This document shows, in pieces, positions 54,592 through 64,000 of a stretch of 64,000 nucleotides of DNA. The DNA is from Physcia stellaris (Eukaryota; Ascomycota; Lecanoromycetes; Caliciales; Physciaceae), in contig JABSSW010000022.1 of the NCBI GenBank assembly GCA_018902385.1, forward strand, positions 372,001-436,000, given 5' to 3'. A program made the translations under genes and the position numbers. The notes beneath the pieces are model-generated. The model did no database searches. It saw only the letters and a program-made list of their open reading frames with translations, and was not told the DNA's origin. Within the stretch, counting starts at the first letter, position 1; the number at the start of each line of letters is the position of its first letter.

Positions 54592-56162
54592 ATCGGTAGT
54601 ACACCATGAGACAGGACGGCAAGGGATGGGGTTGGGGTTTAGGATGGGGGTTAGAGGGATTGGGAAGGGTGGAAGATGGAAGGTATGAGGAGGAGAGAGG
54701 GTGACTAGATTGTTTTGAAGAGGGGGGGGAAAGATCGTTCTAGGTGATTTAGTCATTTTGGAGAGGCGTGCTCATTAGAGGAGTATTTTATCACTGATTC
54801 CTTCATTCTTTTTCCCCCTTTTTCTCTCTTACCTTAAATCCTCAATCCACAATTCCGAGATTTATATACAGCAAATATAAATTTTCCTCTCCCTGCCACA
54901 GAGACGAGAAGGCACACCACAACGAGAAAAAGAACCTCAAATCCCAACTCCCCGCATCCTAAGAAAATCCAAAGGCGTGAATCCCTTCCATTCCCCCGCC
55001 TCCCTCATCCACACCCTATAAGCCCACCTTTCATCCCGAAACGTATAGCTAGCCAACAACCACTCATCCAGCAATACCTCTCTTCCATCCTCTTCCTTAA
55101 ATCCGATAACAAGGCAGGAAAGTCTTCTCCTCTCCTCTCTCCTACTTTGGTTAGAAGCAGCATTAGCAACCCTTCTCAGTTTCAGCCAATGATAGGACTT
55201 GGGAGTTATTGGGGATTTGGGGGTTGGGTGTTGTGAGAAATGCTGATCTTAGGGGGAGGGAAGGAGAGGTGAAGAAAACAGAACAGAAAAGCAAAGGTGA
55301 AAAAAGAGAAGCAAAAGGAAGGAACTAGCCTGATGCCAAGTTAATGCGGATTTCCGTTTACGTCTTATACTAACTACCCCTGAAACACCTCCGAGTTACC
55401 CAACCTGGGACAGCAAATTCAAAGAATGATGACCGTTTTCACGTCAGCTTTTTTATACTTTTAGTACGCCTCTTGTCACAATCATTATCAATAATAGTGG
55501 CGATTGCAGAGTTTTGTTTGCACCGCACCAAAACCATGGGATAAAGCTCCTGATCTGAGTTGAGAGGACTGAGGATGGGCGGGATATGGGGAGTTGCTTC
55601 CGTTGGATGGGATGGGATGGGATGGGTGACCTGCTTCACGAACCATCACATATATTTATCCCATGCACCGATATGACAAGACGTGTACCCGTGTTTGGCA
55701 CAAGGCATATGAAGGCGATATGAAGATGATATGAAGACGACATGAAAAAAGCAGCAGCTTCTGTCTTCGTCCTAAGTCGGCTAATCGTGTATCTCTCGGT
55801 ATATTCAAAAATAAAAATAGCACCACTTGCGACCAGACCATGACATAGAGGGCAGGTTTCTAATGCCACCCTCCATCGGTGCATGGGATAGAAAGACAGG
55901 ACTACATCACCGTTCAAACTTCATTCACGACCGTCTCCTTTAGAATCCAACCCACCAACCTCGAAGCCCCATTCCTCCACCCGCCGCCTAACAAATCGCG
56001 CTGTTCTTCAATCCAAAACCCTTAAACTACGCAACTAGTCGAGATGATACGCACTTCTGTTCTCTTCTCTTCGCTCCCGTCACATCCAATACGTACACAA
56101 CAACCATTGCTCCACAATATCTATCTTCCTTCCTACGATAATGAATAAAAAAAAGATTGTCC
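54592..56162. other. Intergenic, 1.6 kb, with a possible unassigned exon and a short GGATG repeat
   Basis: No full gene is seen. A 103-codon frame without a start codon (54937-55248, minus) reads like protein (EVLLDEWLLASYTFRDERWA) and could be a 3' exon. A pyrimidine-rich stretch precedes it on the minus strand. (GGATG)4 is at 55605-55624. Confidence 0.4.
55605..55624. repeat. Short tandem repeat, GGATG x 4
   Basis: Four perfect copies of the 5-bp unit in intergenic DNA. Confidence 0.85.
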
Positions 56163-58354
56163 TCATTCAACAACAACCCTAATCCCCTTAGACTCAACCC
56201 TCTGACACGCGTTGAAGAAATCATGTCCAATCTCCGCGTCTTTCTCGTCCGTCTCGAAGAGCTTGATCTCGAATCGTCCAGGCTTGAAGATGGCTGCGAG
56301 GGTGAGGTAGAGCTCGCAGTGCGCCAAGCTGTGCCGCACATTCGTTAACATGGCGATTTATTTGGGGCGACTCGAGGAGAGAGATAAGGGGATGGGATGG
56401 GGAGACGGGTAGCAGAGTTTGCTGGAATTGGGTAGGTGATTAAGGTAGATTTACTTGATGCCAAGACATTGACGAGAACCCCTGCTGAAAGGGACGAGAT
56501 ATTTCCGCAAGCGGGCGGAGTCGGGCTGGAGCCAGCGCTCGGGATCGAATGTGCGCGGGGAGGGGAACAGGTCGGGGTTTTCGTGCATGAGGATCGATGT
56601 CATTCCGACAGGCGTCTGTGGGTAGGACGAGTACAAAGGTTAGTGAAGAGCAGATGATGGTTTGAGGAAAATTCGAGGACGAGGCAGGAGTGGACTTACG
56701 CCTCTTGGGATAGTCCAGTCGTTGTATTGGAGGTCGATGTCGGGTGAGATGCGTTGGAGTCTATGCGAGACACCGGGAGCCCATCTGGGGTCCATTAGTA
56801 TAGGTGATTAGTGGGTGGTAACAAGTTGCTGGCACCTACCTCAAGCCTTCCTGAATGACTGCACTCTACTTCGATATGAGCCGAGGTGCTAAAAATAGGT
56901 TACGGAAGACCGCGAAGAATGTTCTTACTAGGTACGGGAGCTGCTCGAGTTGACTCCATGTTGGGGTGCTAGATCTACGAAAGACAGCATCTAATTCTTG
57001 TTGCAGCTTTTGCTTAATCTCAGGGTTTGCAATGACGTGATATGATAGCACTGAAAGTGTATGTGCAACGGTCATGGACCTAGATGAATGAGGAGATATC
57101 AGCTACGGCATTCAGATATGCTGTCTCGATTAGTTTGATCCCTACCCTGCAGCCACAAGTCCAACACCTTCTCGCTCAAGTCGCTCAGTTGTCTTTTCTT
57201 CCGGTCGTAGCTGGTCATTTGTGATCAAATCGTGAAAGATGGTCTTTTGCTTGTCGACCTTTGTATCCTCGGCAATATCGGCCTGGACTTGGGTGACTTT
57301 CTCATGCACCATCTAACTTTGGTCTTAGCATGATGGACGTTTGAGGACGTCTACCATAACGTACGTCGGTGAGCAGAAACAGAGCGCTAAGGCCAGGTAC
57401 CATCTTTCGCACAATCGAAGTAGGTATCTGCCGCAATATAAACTCCAGCGAAGGAAACTGCTTGAAGAAATGAAAGGCCTCCGAAGCATCCATGACGGCT
57501 TTATGCCAAGTGGGCGCAAATTCCGGAGCGTCCAAGTAGCCATATGGATTTGCGAAAGCGTATTGACAGATGATGTCGGTAGTCAAGCAAGGGTACATAT
57601 CAATCATGTTAATCACGGTACCGCTTGCCTTAAGAGAATCGAGACGAGATGTCAACTTCTCTATCATGAGTTGTACTGAGGGTTCCAGCTGCTGCACTAA
57701 AGCCTTGGAGAAGAAAGGTGCTACAGCACCACGTCGGACACGGTGGAGCTCATGGCCTGGGGTACCGAAGATAAAGTCCATGGGACCCCAGCCTCTAAGG
57801 GACCATTCGTACTTCATCGTTCTGCGCTGCGAGGGTCCAACGTAGAGCTCATCGTAATAGCTAGTCAAATCAGGATCTAAAGAGGTAGGTAGGAGGTGTG
57901 ACCAGCGTACTCTGGATCATCTATATGTAACTCATAAGGATTTATACGAATACATGGGCCTGTGTCGATAAGTCGAGTGCCCACGAAATCACCCGAGTAC
58001 AACGGAGTAGCCTACCATATTGTGCATGCAGCTCGGCGATCTTCCAGGTCTGTCAAGAGTAGATACTTAGATTCAACAAATGGTACCCGAGCAGAATGGA
58101 TTTCCCAGGACATGCCTCTATATTTTTGCGAGAGGTTGAAGGTGGGATGAAAGAGAGGACAAAGTACCTACGTATCGGCCACGCTTGACTACGTCGAAGT
58201 AATACTCATACCAAAGTGTTGCTGCCGCCAATTTAGGTCCAGGAAATTTGGCCAATGGGCTGAAAAACAAGCGGTAGATGACGAGTAGAATGGAATAGAC
58301 AACTGCAAGGCATGGAAGCACCACAAAAAGCTCGCGCGCCGAAAGGATAGCCAT
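56163..58354 (-). CDS. Cytochrome P450 monooxygenase, ten exons
   Basis: An ER-anchored haem monooxygenase. Exons (minus) are 58354-58172, 58049-58016, 57959-57911, 57860-57365, 57312-57146, 57079-56929, 56865-56840, 56784-56700, 56615-56455 and 56328-56163. The total is 1518 nt, 505 aa, a normal P450 length. The N-terminal anchor ([20 protein letters not shown]) is followed by [16 protein letters not shown]. The I-helix is [17 protein letters not shown]. ExxR (EGLR) spans exons 7 and 8, FDPERWL is the PERF motif, and the haem loop is [10 protein letters not shown] with the Cys ligand. Introns were set by phase and by family segments such as [18 protein letters not shown] and [12 protein letters not shown]. 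The family resembles fungal trichodiene-oxygenase-like P450s. The substrate is unknown and there is no biosynthetic cluster around it. Confidence 0.92.
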
Positions 58355-58837
58355 CACACCGAGGGTCGACCGAGCAATAATGAAGCACGACGGGGCGAAG
58401 GGAGTTTTGAGCAGCTTGACAGGCGTTGCATTGACACGGAACGAGCATTTTGATCGAGCCCAGACACAGAAGGACGGGCGCAGGAGATCTGCCCCACGCT
58501 TCGCAGGGAACTAAATTAGACCGTCCCAATTAGTGAAGACATACCGCGTCCTGCTTCTCGATGACTCTGTATCATCACGTTTGAGAAGTAGATAAGGTAC
58601 ATGCAGACAGTATTGCTTTAAAGACGCATCGGGAAGTACTGAAGCAATATTGTGGCTACCGTAGTCCCAAGAAGTCACCTGTCAGAACTCAAACCAACCA
58701 TCGGGATTTATAGCGCCTCGCTAAATGCACCAATCAACAATAATAGCCCTTCCAAAATCATGACTTCGAGCCAGAACATCTCAGACAGCTTCACCTCATA
58801 GACTCCCTCTGGCCCACAGCCATACGTCCGAGCACTT
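58355..58837. other. Intergenic, 0.5 kb
   Basis: The upstream region of the P450 gene and the 3' flank of CLR2. Nothing is recognised. Confidence 0.5.
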
Positions 58838-60884
58838 CTACTGTCCACCCCAACCCTGTCCACCGTATTCCAACCCCTCACCCAGAGGTTCCATGTTCAG
58901 GAAAGCCGCCATGTCATCGACAGGGGGCACGTCCAGCTGCTGCTGCTGTTTTGCTGCACTGTCCTCTTCGGGGAAGCCCTGCTCCTCCTTTGGCCCGTCG
59001 AGCCCCTTGTTAATTCTTGTCCCCTTCGGCACTGCGGGACCAAATGCATCTTCACGATTGATGAACCGCTTGCCAGCTTGTCCGGCCGTGAGGGACGAGC
59101 TATCACCACGCGCATTCATCTCACCCCCAACGTCTTTCATGAAGCCGTGTTGCAGGAAGCTCTGGAACTCAGCCGGACCTTGGAGAATGGGCAGGAGAAC
59201 GGAAGACTCATACCAGCGCCCTTTGATGTCTTGTATGCCCACGGTATGGCTGGCCCGTGTGAGCTTCCAGGAAGAAATCTCTCCTTTCCTAGGCTGTAGG
59301 TAGCGATTGCGGAAATCGAGGTCGCGGAGAAGACGACTTGGTAAATGATTCATGGGAGGAAGGTTAGTAGGTCCATTGGATTGAACCGATGTAAAGCGGT
59401 AGATGTCGCCCCTTAACAGGATCGAAGCGGCTGCGGCACTGACGCTACCTTGCTTCAGGCGCTCGATGATTTCGTGTACTACCATGATCTCGGTGCCTTG
59501 GTTGGTCCTCGTGCGAACCGGTTCCCCTACCCAGATCTTCTCACCGCCGAGATAGATGCCGTTATAGGTACGTTCGCCGGTGGTAACGGTGTTGTTGGTA
59601 AGACCCTGGATTAGAGTGAAGCTTTCATCAATCATCTTAGACGCGAATATGCTGCCGTCCACTTCAGCATCGCCCTGTCCAAGAGCCCCAGTGAAAGCAC
59701 TTTTCCAGTCCGCAGTGTTGTAACTCAAATTCTGGGCGTTGAGCCCCGGGATAGTAGGGGCCGGGCAACTCCAGGCCAGCCAAGGTCGTAGATCGGACTG
59801 AGAATCTATGATCTTCGGGGGAGAATGCGCATAAGGATGGGATAAAGGCTGTACAAGGTACCTGGGATCCTTCGACATGGTACGATTTACGATGACTGAC
59901 AAGCCCCAAGCCGCACCCCTGCTGAACCAGACGAGCTCACCCGGACGATAGAGAAATTTTGCGTACTGAGAGTCAATCTCTTGTTCGTGAGATTTTGGTG
60001 GTGCTAGAGGAGTTGGTGTCATTATTGGGGTCATATTTCGAGATGGCACTCCTGCAGCTGGGGAAAATGCAGCTTTAGCTGGAGGCACAGCAGTTTTAGG
60101 AGATTTTCCTTGTGACTGAGGTGGATACTGCTTTGGAATCACCACCATAGGTTGTTTGGCAGAGGCAGCCGGAACAGCCTGTTTAGCTGGGGGAATTGAA
60201 ACGCCTTGCTTGGCTTGAGCCTCGGTCACGAATGAACCTGGTTTGGGTGTTTGCCTCGATTCTTTCTTAGGAGATTTCTTGGCCTCTTTAAGTTGCTCGG
60301 GAAATAAATCCTCGGCACATTGGATATCATCTGGAGCGCAGATTTTGCAAGTACAATTATCGTGATCTCCAGTTTCGTCAAGCACAAGCCACAAGAGATG
60401 GTTGAAGAAGTCCGCAGGGCTCCTATAGCGCTTCTTACGGCCAGAGGGATGGCCGTACAGGTAAGTGTCCTGCCGATCTGCTGCAGCCTTACTTGCAATT
60501 GCTGCAGCCTCGCCACCTCCCTTCGAATCATTTATCTTGACGTGCTCGTAAAGACGGTAGTTCTCTGGAAAGGAAGCTAGAATCCAATTGAAGGCTCTAT
60601 GGTGTCAGTAAGGGGAAGCATAGGGCTTAAGTCGCATACTACATACGAGCTGTCTCCTCATTGCCAATCTCTCGCATAAGCATACCTCCTAGCTTACGCC
60701 TCCATTCCACTTCTTTTGGTTCTCCGATATCTACCAGTCGATAGAAATCTCGAACACCTTTGGAATTAGGTGTATCAATCATTGCCGACGGGTCCGGGGC
60801 GTTTGCTTCCTTTTTCTTCTTTTTGTTGGTCGTATCTAACTTCCCGTCGGATGCTGAGAGATATATGAGCCTGTAAGAAGCCAT
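58838..60884 (-). CDS. Clr2-like transcription-silencing protein
   Basis: A homologue of Clr2, a subunit of the SHREC heterochromatin complex in fission yeast. Exons (minus) are 60884-60643 and 60596-58838, 666 aa. The 46-bp intron uses donor GTAGTA and a TTACTGAC branch site; the stronger-looking GTATGT donor three bases away would cause a stop. Exon 1 starts MASYRLIYLSASDGK. Exon 2 has the N-terminal Clr2 domain (FPENYRLYEHVKI ... YLYGHPSGRKKRYRSPADFF, CTCKICAPDD), a Pro/Ala-rich linker, and the C-terminal Clr2 domain (YRPGELVWFSRGAAWGLSVI, GIYLGGEKIWVGEPVR, ILLRGDIYRFTS, IQDIKGRWYESSVLLPIL). The end is acidic with a short Gln run. A role in silencing here is inferred from the family. Confidence 0.85.
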
Positions 60885-62451
60885 GACTTCTGGAAGGGCG
60901 TGTTAGTGCGTCGTATTTGAGAGTATATAGTATGATATCAGTGAATGTACGCAGAAAATTCGGCTGAAAATATGGAGAAGGGTACGCGCCAATGATTGAC
61001 AGTCGGCAACGGAATTGAGCATACTCGAAATTTGTCAAGTTTGCATTTGTTATCCAGGGTTTACGATAGTACAGGACAACGCTAAGATTCTAGGGGTCTA
61101 TCGGAAGATCCTACATACCTAACCAAAAGGTAGGCAGAGATGATCTAGTCTCCTCAAGACTGTACCTCCAATGTGTTTGGCCAGGACAACTGAATTGATC
61201 ACGCATACAAACCGGAGGCTGAAGAGAAGTATGTCATCATATTTTCATCCTCGAGTGTAGAAAGATGACCTTCATAGATTGGAACGCCCGAGAAACGCTA
61301 TCTGCATGATGGTGAATCCAGGTGGACTTCTTCGCCTATTGTCCGGTACCAACATAGGGAATAGGAAGAATAAAGGTCATGGGAAGACAAAATAGAGAAC
61401 TAAACTTACTTGGTTTTCTATCTCCATGAAGGGGCAGCCACACGGGACTACCTTAGCGGGCCAAGGGGGTCCTCAGAAATGGTCCCCGGATGAGTGCCTT
61501 ATAAGTGCTACTTTCGAATTATACAACGTTGATCGCATAATCGTCGATCTACTATAACTGTTCGATTATTAATTGTGTGAAAATAACGAATGTTTTCGAT
61601 ACATTCATTGAAATTTATCAAAAATACATGTATGATTAACATGAACTTATGCATGAAATTTGAAAATTATTAGCACACGTTCAATAGGCGAAATGTTTCA
61701 AGCATTAGCACATGCAAAATGATTGCGCATTGATCGTGCTGTGATTGAGTTCTGAAATGTGATTGGATTTCGAAGCTTGGCATTAAGGGTTCAAGTTTTT
61801 GAAGTTCTTGATGCGCACGGACGTTTGCAACGCTTCGCTAGATGCACAGTTGTTCTCGCATCAACGCCATAGTGAATTGAATGACAGATTCGTGAGATTC
61901 GCGCAAATTTGGGTCTGGGTGAAGGCTTACCGTGCGACTCCACGAGTGGTGCGGGTGGGTGATGCATGCAGGTGTTGTTAGCTAGCTCGCGCATCAATCA
62001 GGGTCCACGCCAAGGCATGATTGTAATTGCAAAACGATTGGATTTTGCAAACGATTGAGTTTGAAATGCGATTCAATACAATTACAATCATTTGAAAACG
62101 ACTATTATAGCGTCAAGTCAATGTCTGCAACTGCATCCGGTTCGAAACAATGCTTGATAGTATTTTATTACCGCTCAACCCTCCGAGGACCATTCCCGAG
62201 CACCCCATTTGCCCGCTAAGGTATCAGCAAAATTCGCCGCCATAATTGCGCGGCCCGATTGGTCCGTAGAATAATTAACGCCGGTCACCATGGTTAAATC
62301 CGAAAAGCTTCAAGGCTGCTGAAAATGAAACTGCTTCGCCAAAGTAAAGTAGAACACCTTCATAAGAGCTTACTATCCAGTTTGGCTGCCTCTTCTTGTC
62401 GGAATTGAGCCTGATGAAGACGTCCACTAGGTGCACCACCAATCGTTTGCG
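60885..62451. other. Intergenic, 1.6 kb, AT-rich with an inverted repeat
   Basis: No gene. 61500-62110 is AT-rich and full of degenerate TTGNAAANNATTG-like words. A perfect 13-bp inverted pair (ATGATTGTAATTG) is at 62017-62029 and 62079-62091. It may be a decayed repeat. Confidence 0.45.
62017..62091. repeat. 13-bp perfect inverted repeat with a 49-bp spacer
   Basis: ATGATTGTAATTG at 62017-62029 pairs with CAATTACAATCAT at 62079-62091. It lies in AT-rich intergenic DNA and could be the end of a small decayed element or a chance hairpin. Confidence 0.6.
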
Positions 62452-63665
62452 ATGGACGCGATCGATAGCTCAGAGCATTATGCAAAAACGAAGGAGGGTG
62501 CGTGATGAAACGATGAAGGCTTAAGTACCTCTACGAGTCTGACGATCTCAACACAGAGCCGCCTGCTTCACTCCTCGTCATCATCCTCGACACAAACCCT
62601 CACGGCTGGGCTCTCCTCGGCAACGATCTTCCCCTTCCAACCGCCATCTCCAATCTTTGCGTCTTCATCAACGCGCATCTAGCCTTCAACGACGCAAACA
62701 AAGTCGCCGTCATAGCCAGCCACTCCAAGCGCGCCGTCTTCCTCTACCCTCCTCCCCCTTCGTCCTCGAAAACTTCCAACGGGTCTACAACACAGAATGG
62801 CTCCGCCTCCGACATCGAGATGGCAGATGCCGCCAACGGCCACCCTCCAATCCCCCAAACCTCCCCTTCAGACGCAAACCAATACCGCCCCTTCCGCCTC
62901 GTCCAAGAAACTCTCTTCTCCTCCCTTAAAACCCTCATGGAAACCACAACCCCCGACTCCCTCTCGCCCACAACCTCCATAGCCGGCGCACTCACCCTCG
63001 CCCTCACCTACATCAACAAGCAAACCTTGCTCGCGAACTCCATCCTCCCTTCCAACGCAACTGGCGCTCAGGGGTCAAGCCTCGAGAATGCGCCGATACT
63101 GCTGACATCCCGCATCCTGATCCTCTCCGTGAGCGGCGACCTGGCACATCAGTACATACCAATGATGAACACCATCTTCGCGTGCCAGCGCATGTCGATA
63201 CCGATCGACATTGCGAAAGTAGCGGGCGATACGGTGTTCCTGCAACAGGCGTCCGACGCGACGAAAGGCATATTCATGCAGCTGGAGCATCCGCAGGGGC
63301 TGTTGCAATATTTGATGATGGGGTTCTTACCGGACGCGACAAGCCGGCGCTTTCTCATCAGTCCGACGCAGGCGGGGGTGGATTTCAGGGCGGCGTGTTT
63401 CTGTCATCGCAAGGTTATCGATACGGGTTACGTTTGCAGCATCTGCTTGAGCAGTAAGTCCGATCAGATTGGGCTTTTCGTGTCCTTTGCGCGTCCCAAT
63501 AGGTACTGATGTATTGCAGTCTTTTGTTCGCCACCCCAGGGCTCCATATGCCTGACCTGTGGCACCCACTTGTCGTCTATGGACTATGGCAAGGCGCCGG
63601 TCGTAGTTGCTAGGAAAAAGAAGAAGGGAAAGGCAAAGGAGAAGGTAGCGGGTGCGCAAGGTTGA
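62452..63665 (+). CDS. TFB4: TFIIH subunit Tfb4 (p34/GTF2H3)
   Basis: A core subunit of TFIIH, used in transcription initiation and nucleotide-excision repair. Exons are 62452-62497, 62557-63453 and 63520-63665 (introns 59 and 66 bp), 362 aa. Exon 1 reads MDAIDSSEHYAKTKE; exon 2 continues EPPASLLVIILDTNPHGWAL, the start of the von Willebrand A-like domain. Other family segments are VAVIASHSKRAVFLYP, RILILSVSGDLAHQYIPMMN, CQRMSIPIDIAKVAGDTVFL and GLLQYLMMGFLPD. A C-terminal zinc finger is formed across the last intron (CHRKVIDTGYVCSICLS, then FCSPPQGSICLTCGTHL). The tail is Lys-rich. The first intron acceptor was chosen because it gives the conserved EEPPASLL junction. Confidence 0.93.
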
Positions 63666-64000
63666 GGGAGTTGGGGTTTAATCATGTCTGCATTCAAGAG
63701 GCGTTTGATACCCGAACTGCATATATTGGCGTGCGTAATGATAGACTTTTATGTCTAACCTATGGCGCAACAAAACTAAAAATCATCATAAGACTTTGAA
63801 AGAAGGGGCCTTCTCGAGTAAAGATGGAGCATTAGGGAGCTAAGGTCGACTGCAGGTAGTGAGGCGGATGATCCTACAACAGCAAGGCAAGCTCGTAAGC
63901 AACAGCCGCCCAAACAAGCACAAGAGCTCAAGGCACCATATCATCAAACCGTGCTGGATCAATTGACAGCAATAACCAACTCCAAGCGCCGACAACCGCT
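63666..64000. other. 3' flank of TFB4, to the window end
   Basis: No gene or repeat is recognised in the last 335 bp. Confidence 0.5.

Noticed and set aside
2477-58354. A secondary-metabolite cluster made of the MATE transporter, TauD dioxygenase, P450 and Zn2Cys6 factor
   Set aside because: The genes are 15-35 kb apart with many housekeeping genes between, and no PKS, NRPS, terpene synthase or other core enzyme is present.
60639-60650. GTATGT donor for the CLR2 intron
   Set aside because: It gives a frame with a stop shortly after the junction, while the GTAGTA donor three bases downstream keeps AFNWILASFPENY in frame.
1-64000. CRISPR arrays, operons, bacterial ribosome-binding sites
   Set aside because: The window is eukaryotic with spliceosomal introns throughout; no direct-repeat arrays with unique spacers were seen.

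Overview
This 64 kb window is nuclear DNA of a filamentous ascomycete (Pezizomycotina). The evidence is the many short GT-AG introns (about 46-70 bp) with CTRAC-like branch sites, and gene families found in this group: an AA9 LPMO with a CBM18, Clr2, a fungal Zn2Cys6 regulator, a MATE transporter with a long disordered N-terminus and a CYP monooxygenase. I cannot name the genus or class from sequence alone. I support 27 protein-coding genes, two of them incomplete or with unresolved ends. One gene carries a reading-frame break. There is also one intron-containing tRNA, a degenerate Tc1 transposon nested inside a second inverted-repeat element, a second copy of that element, and a minisatellite. 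Exon coordinates come from reading splice sites by eye, checked by phase arithmetic and by fit to the protein family.

Layout. 1-5.3 kb: RPN1 (5' end outside the window), a MATE transporter and a DUF202 membrane protein. 5.5-7.3 kb: nested mobile elements. 7.5-16.4 kb: a PlsB/GNPAT-type acyltransferase, a VAMP7/Nyv1 R-SNARE, a small secreted protein, and HSP10 divergent from a WDR79-like WD40 gene; the HSP10 promoter has a perfect three-unit heat-shock element. 17-27.6 kb: a large XPF/Zip2-like protein (tentative), a TauD-type dioxygenase, a PQ-loop protein, and TYW1 with a one-base frame break. 28.5-36 kb: an AA9-CBM18 LPMO, the second inverted-repeat element, a histone H4 variant gene split into nine exons, and a UCS-domain myosin chaperone. 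36-48 kb: a SNF2-PHD remodeller, POP4, a second member of the small secreted family, pantoate-beta-alanine ligase, DBP7 and ASA1. 48-64 kb: a Zn2Cys6 regulator with a polyQ tract, tRNA-Thr(CGU), a third secreted protein whose first exon is unresolved, a ten-exon P450, CLR2 and TFB4.

Most genes are single-copy housekeeping genes acting in unrelated pathways: proteasome, vesicle fusion, chaperones, tRNA modification, RNase P, ribosome biogenesis, CoA synthesis and TFIIH. There is no sign of a biosynthetic cluster. Four chromatin-related genes (H4 variant, SNF2-PHD, ASA1, CLR2) lie within 30 kb, but I see nothing linking them functionally.

The most interesting locus is the histone H4 variant at 30986-32114. 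It is spread over nine exons, four of them only 16-21 nt. Spliced, it gives a gap-free H4 fold with a divergent second half, a basic Gly/Ser-rich N-terminal extension and a non-canonical C-terminus. It is easily missed by ORF-based annotation.
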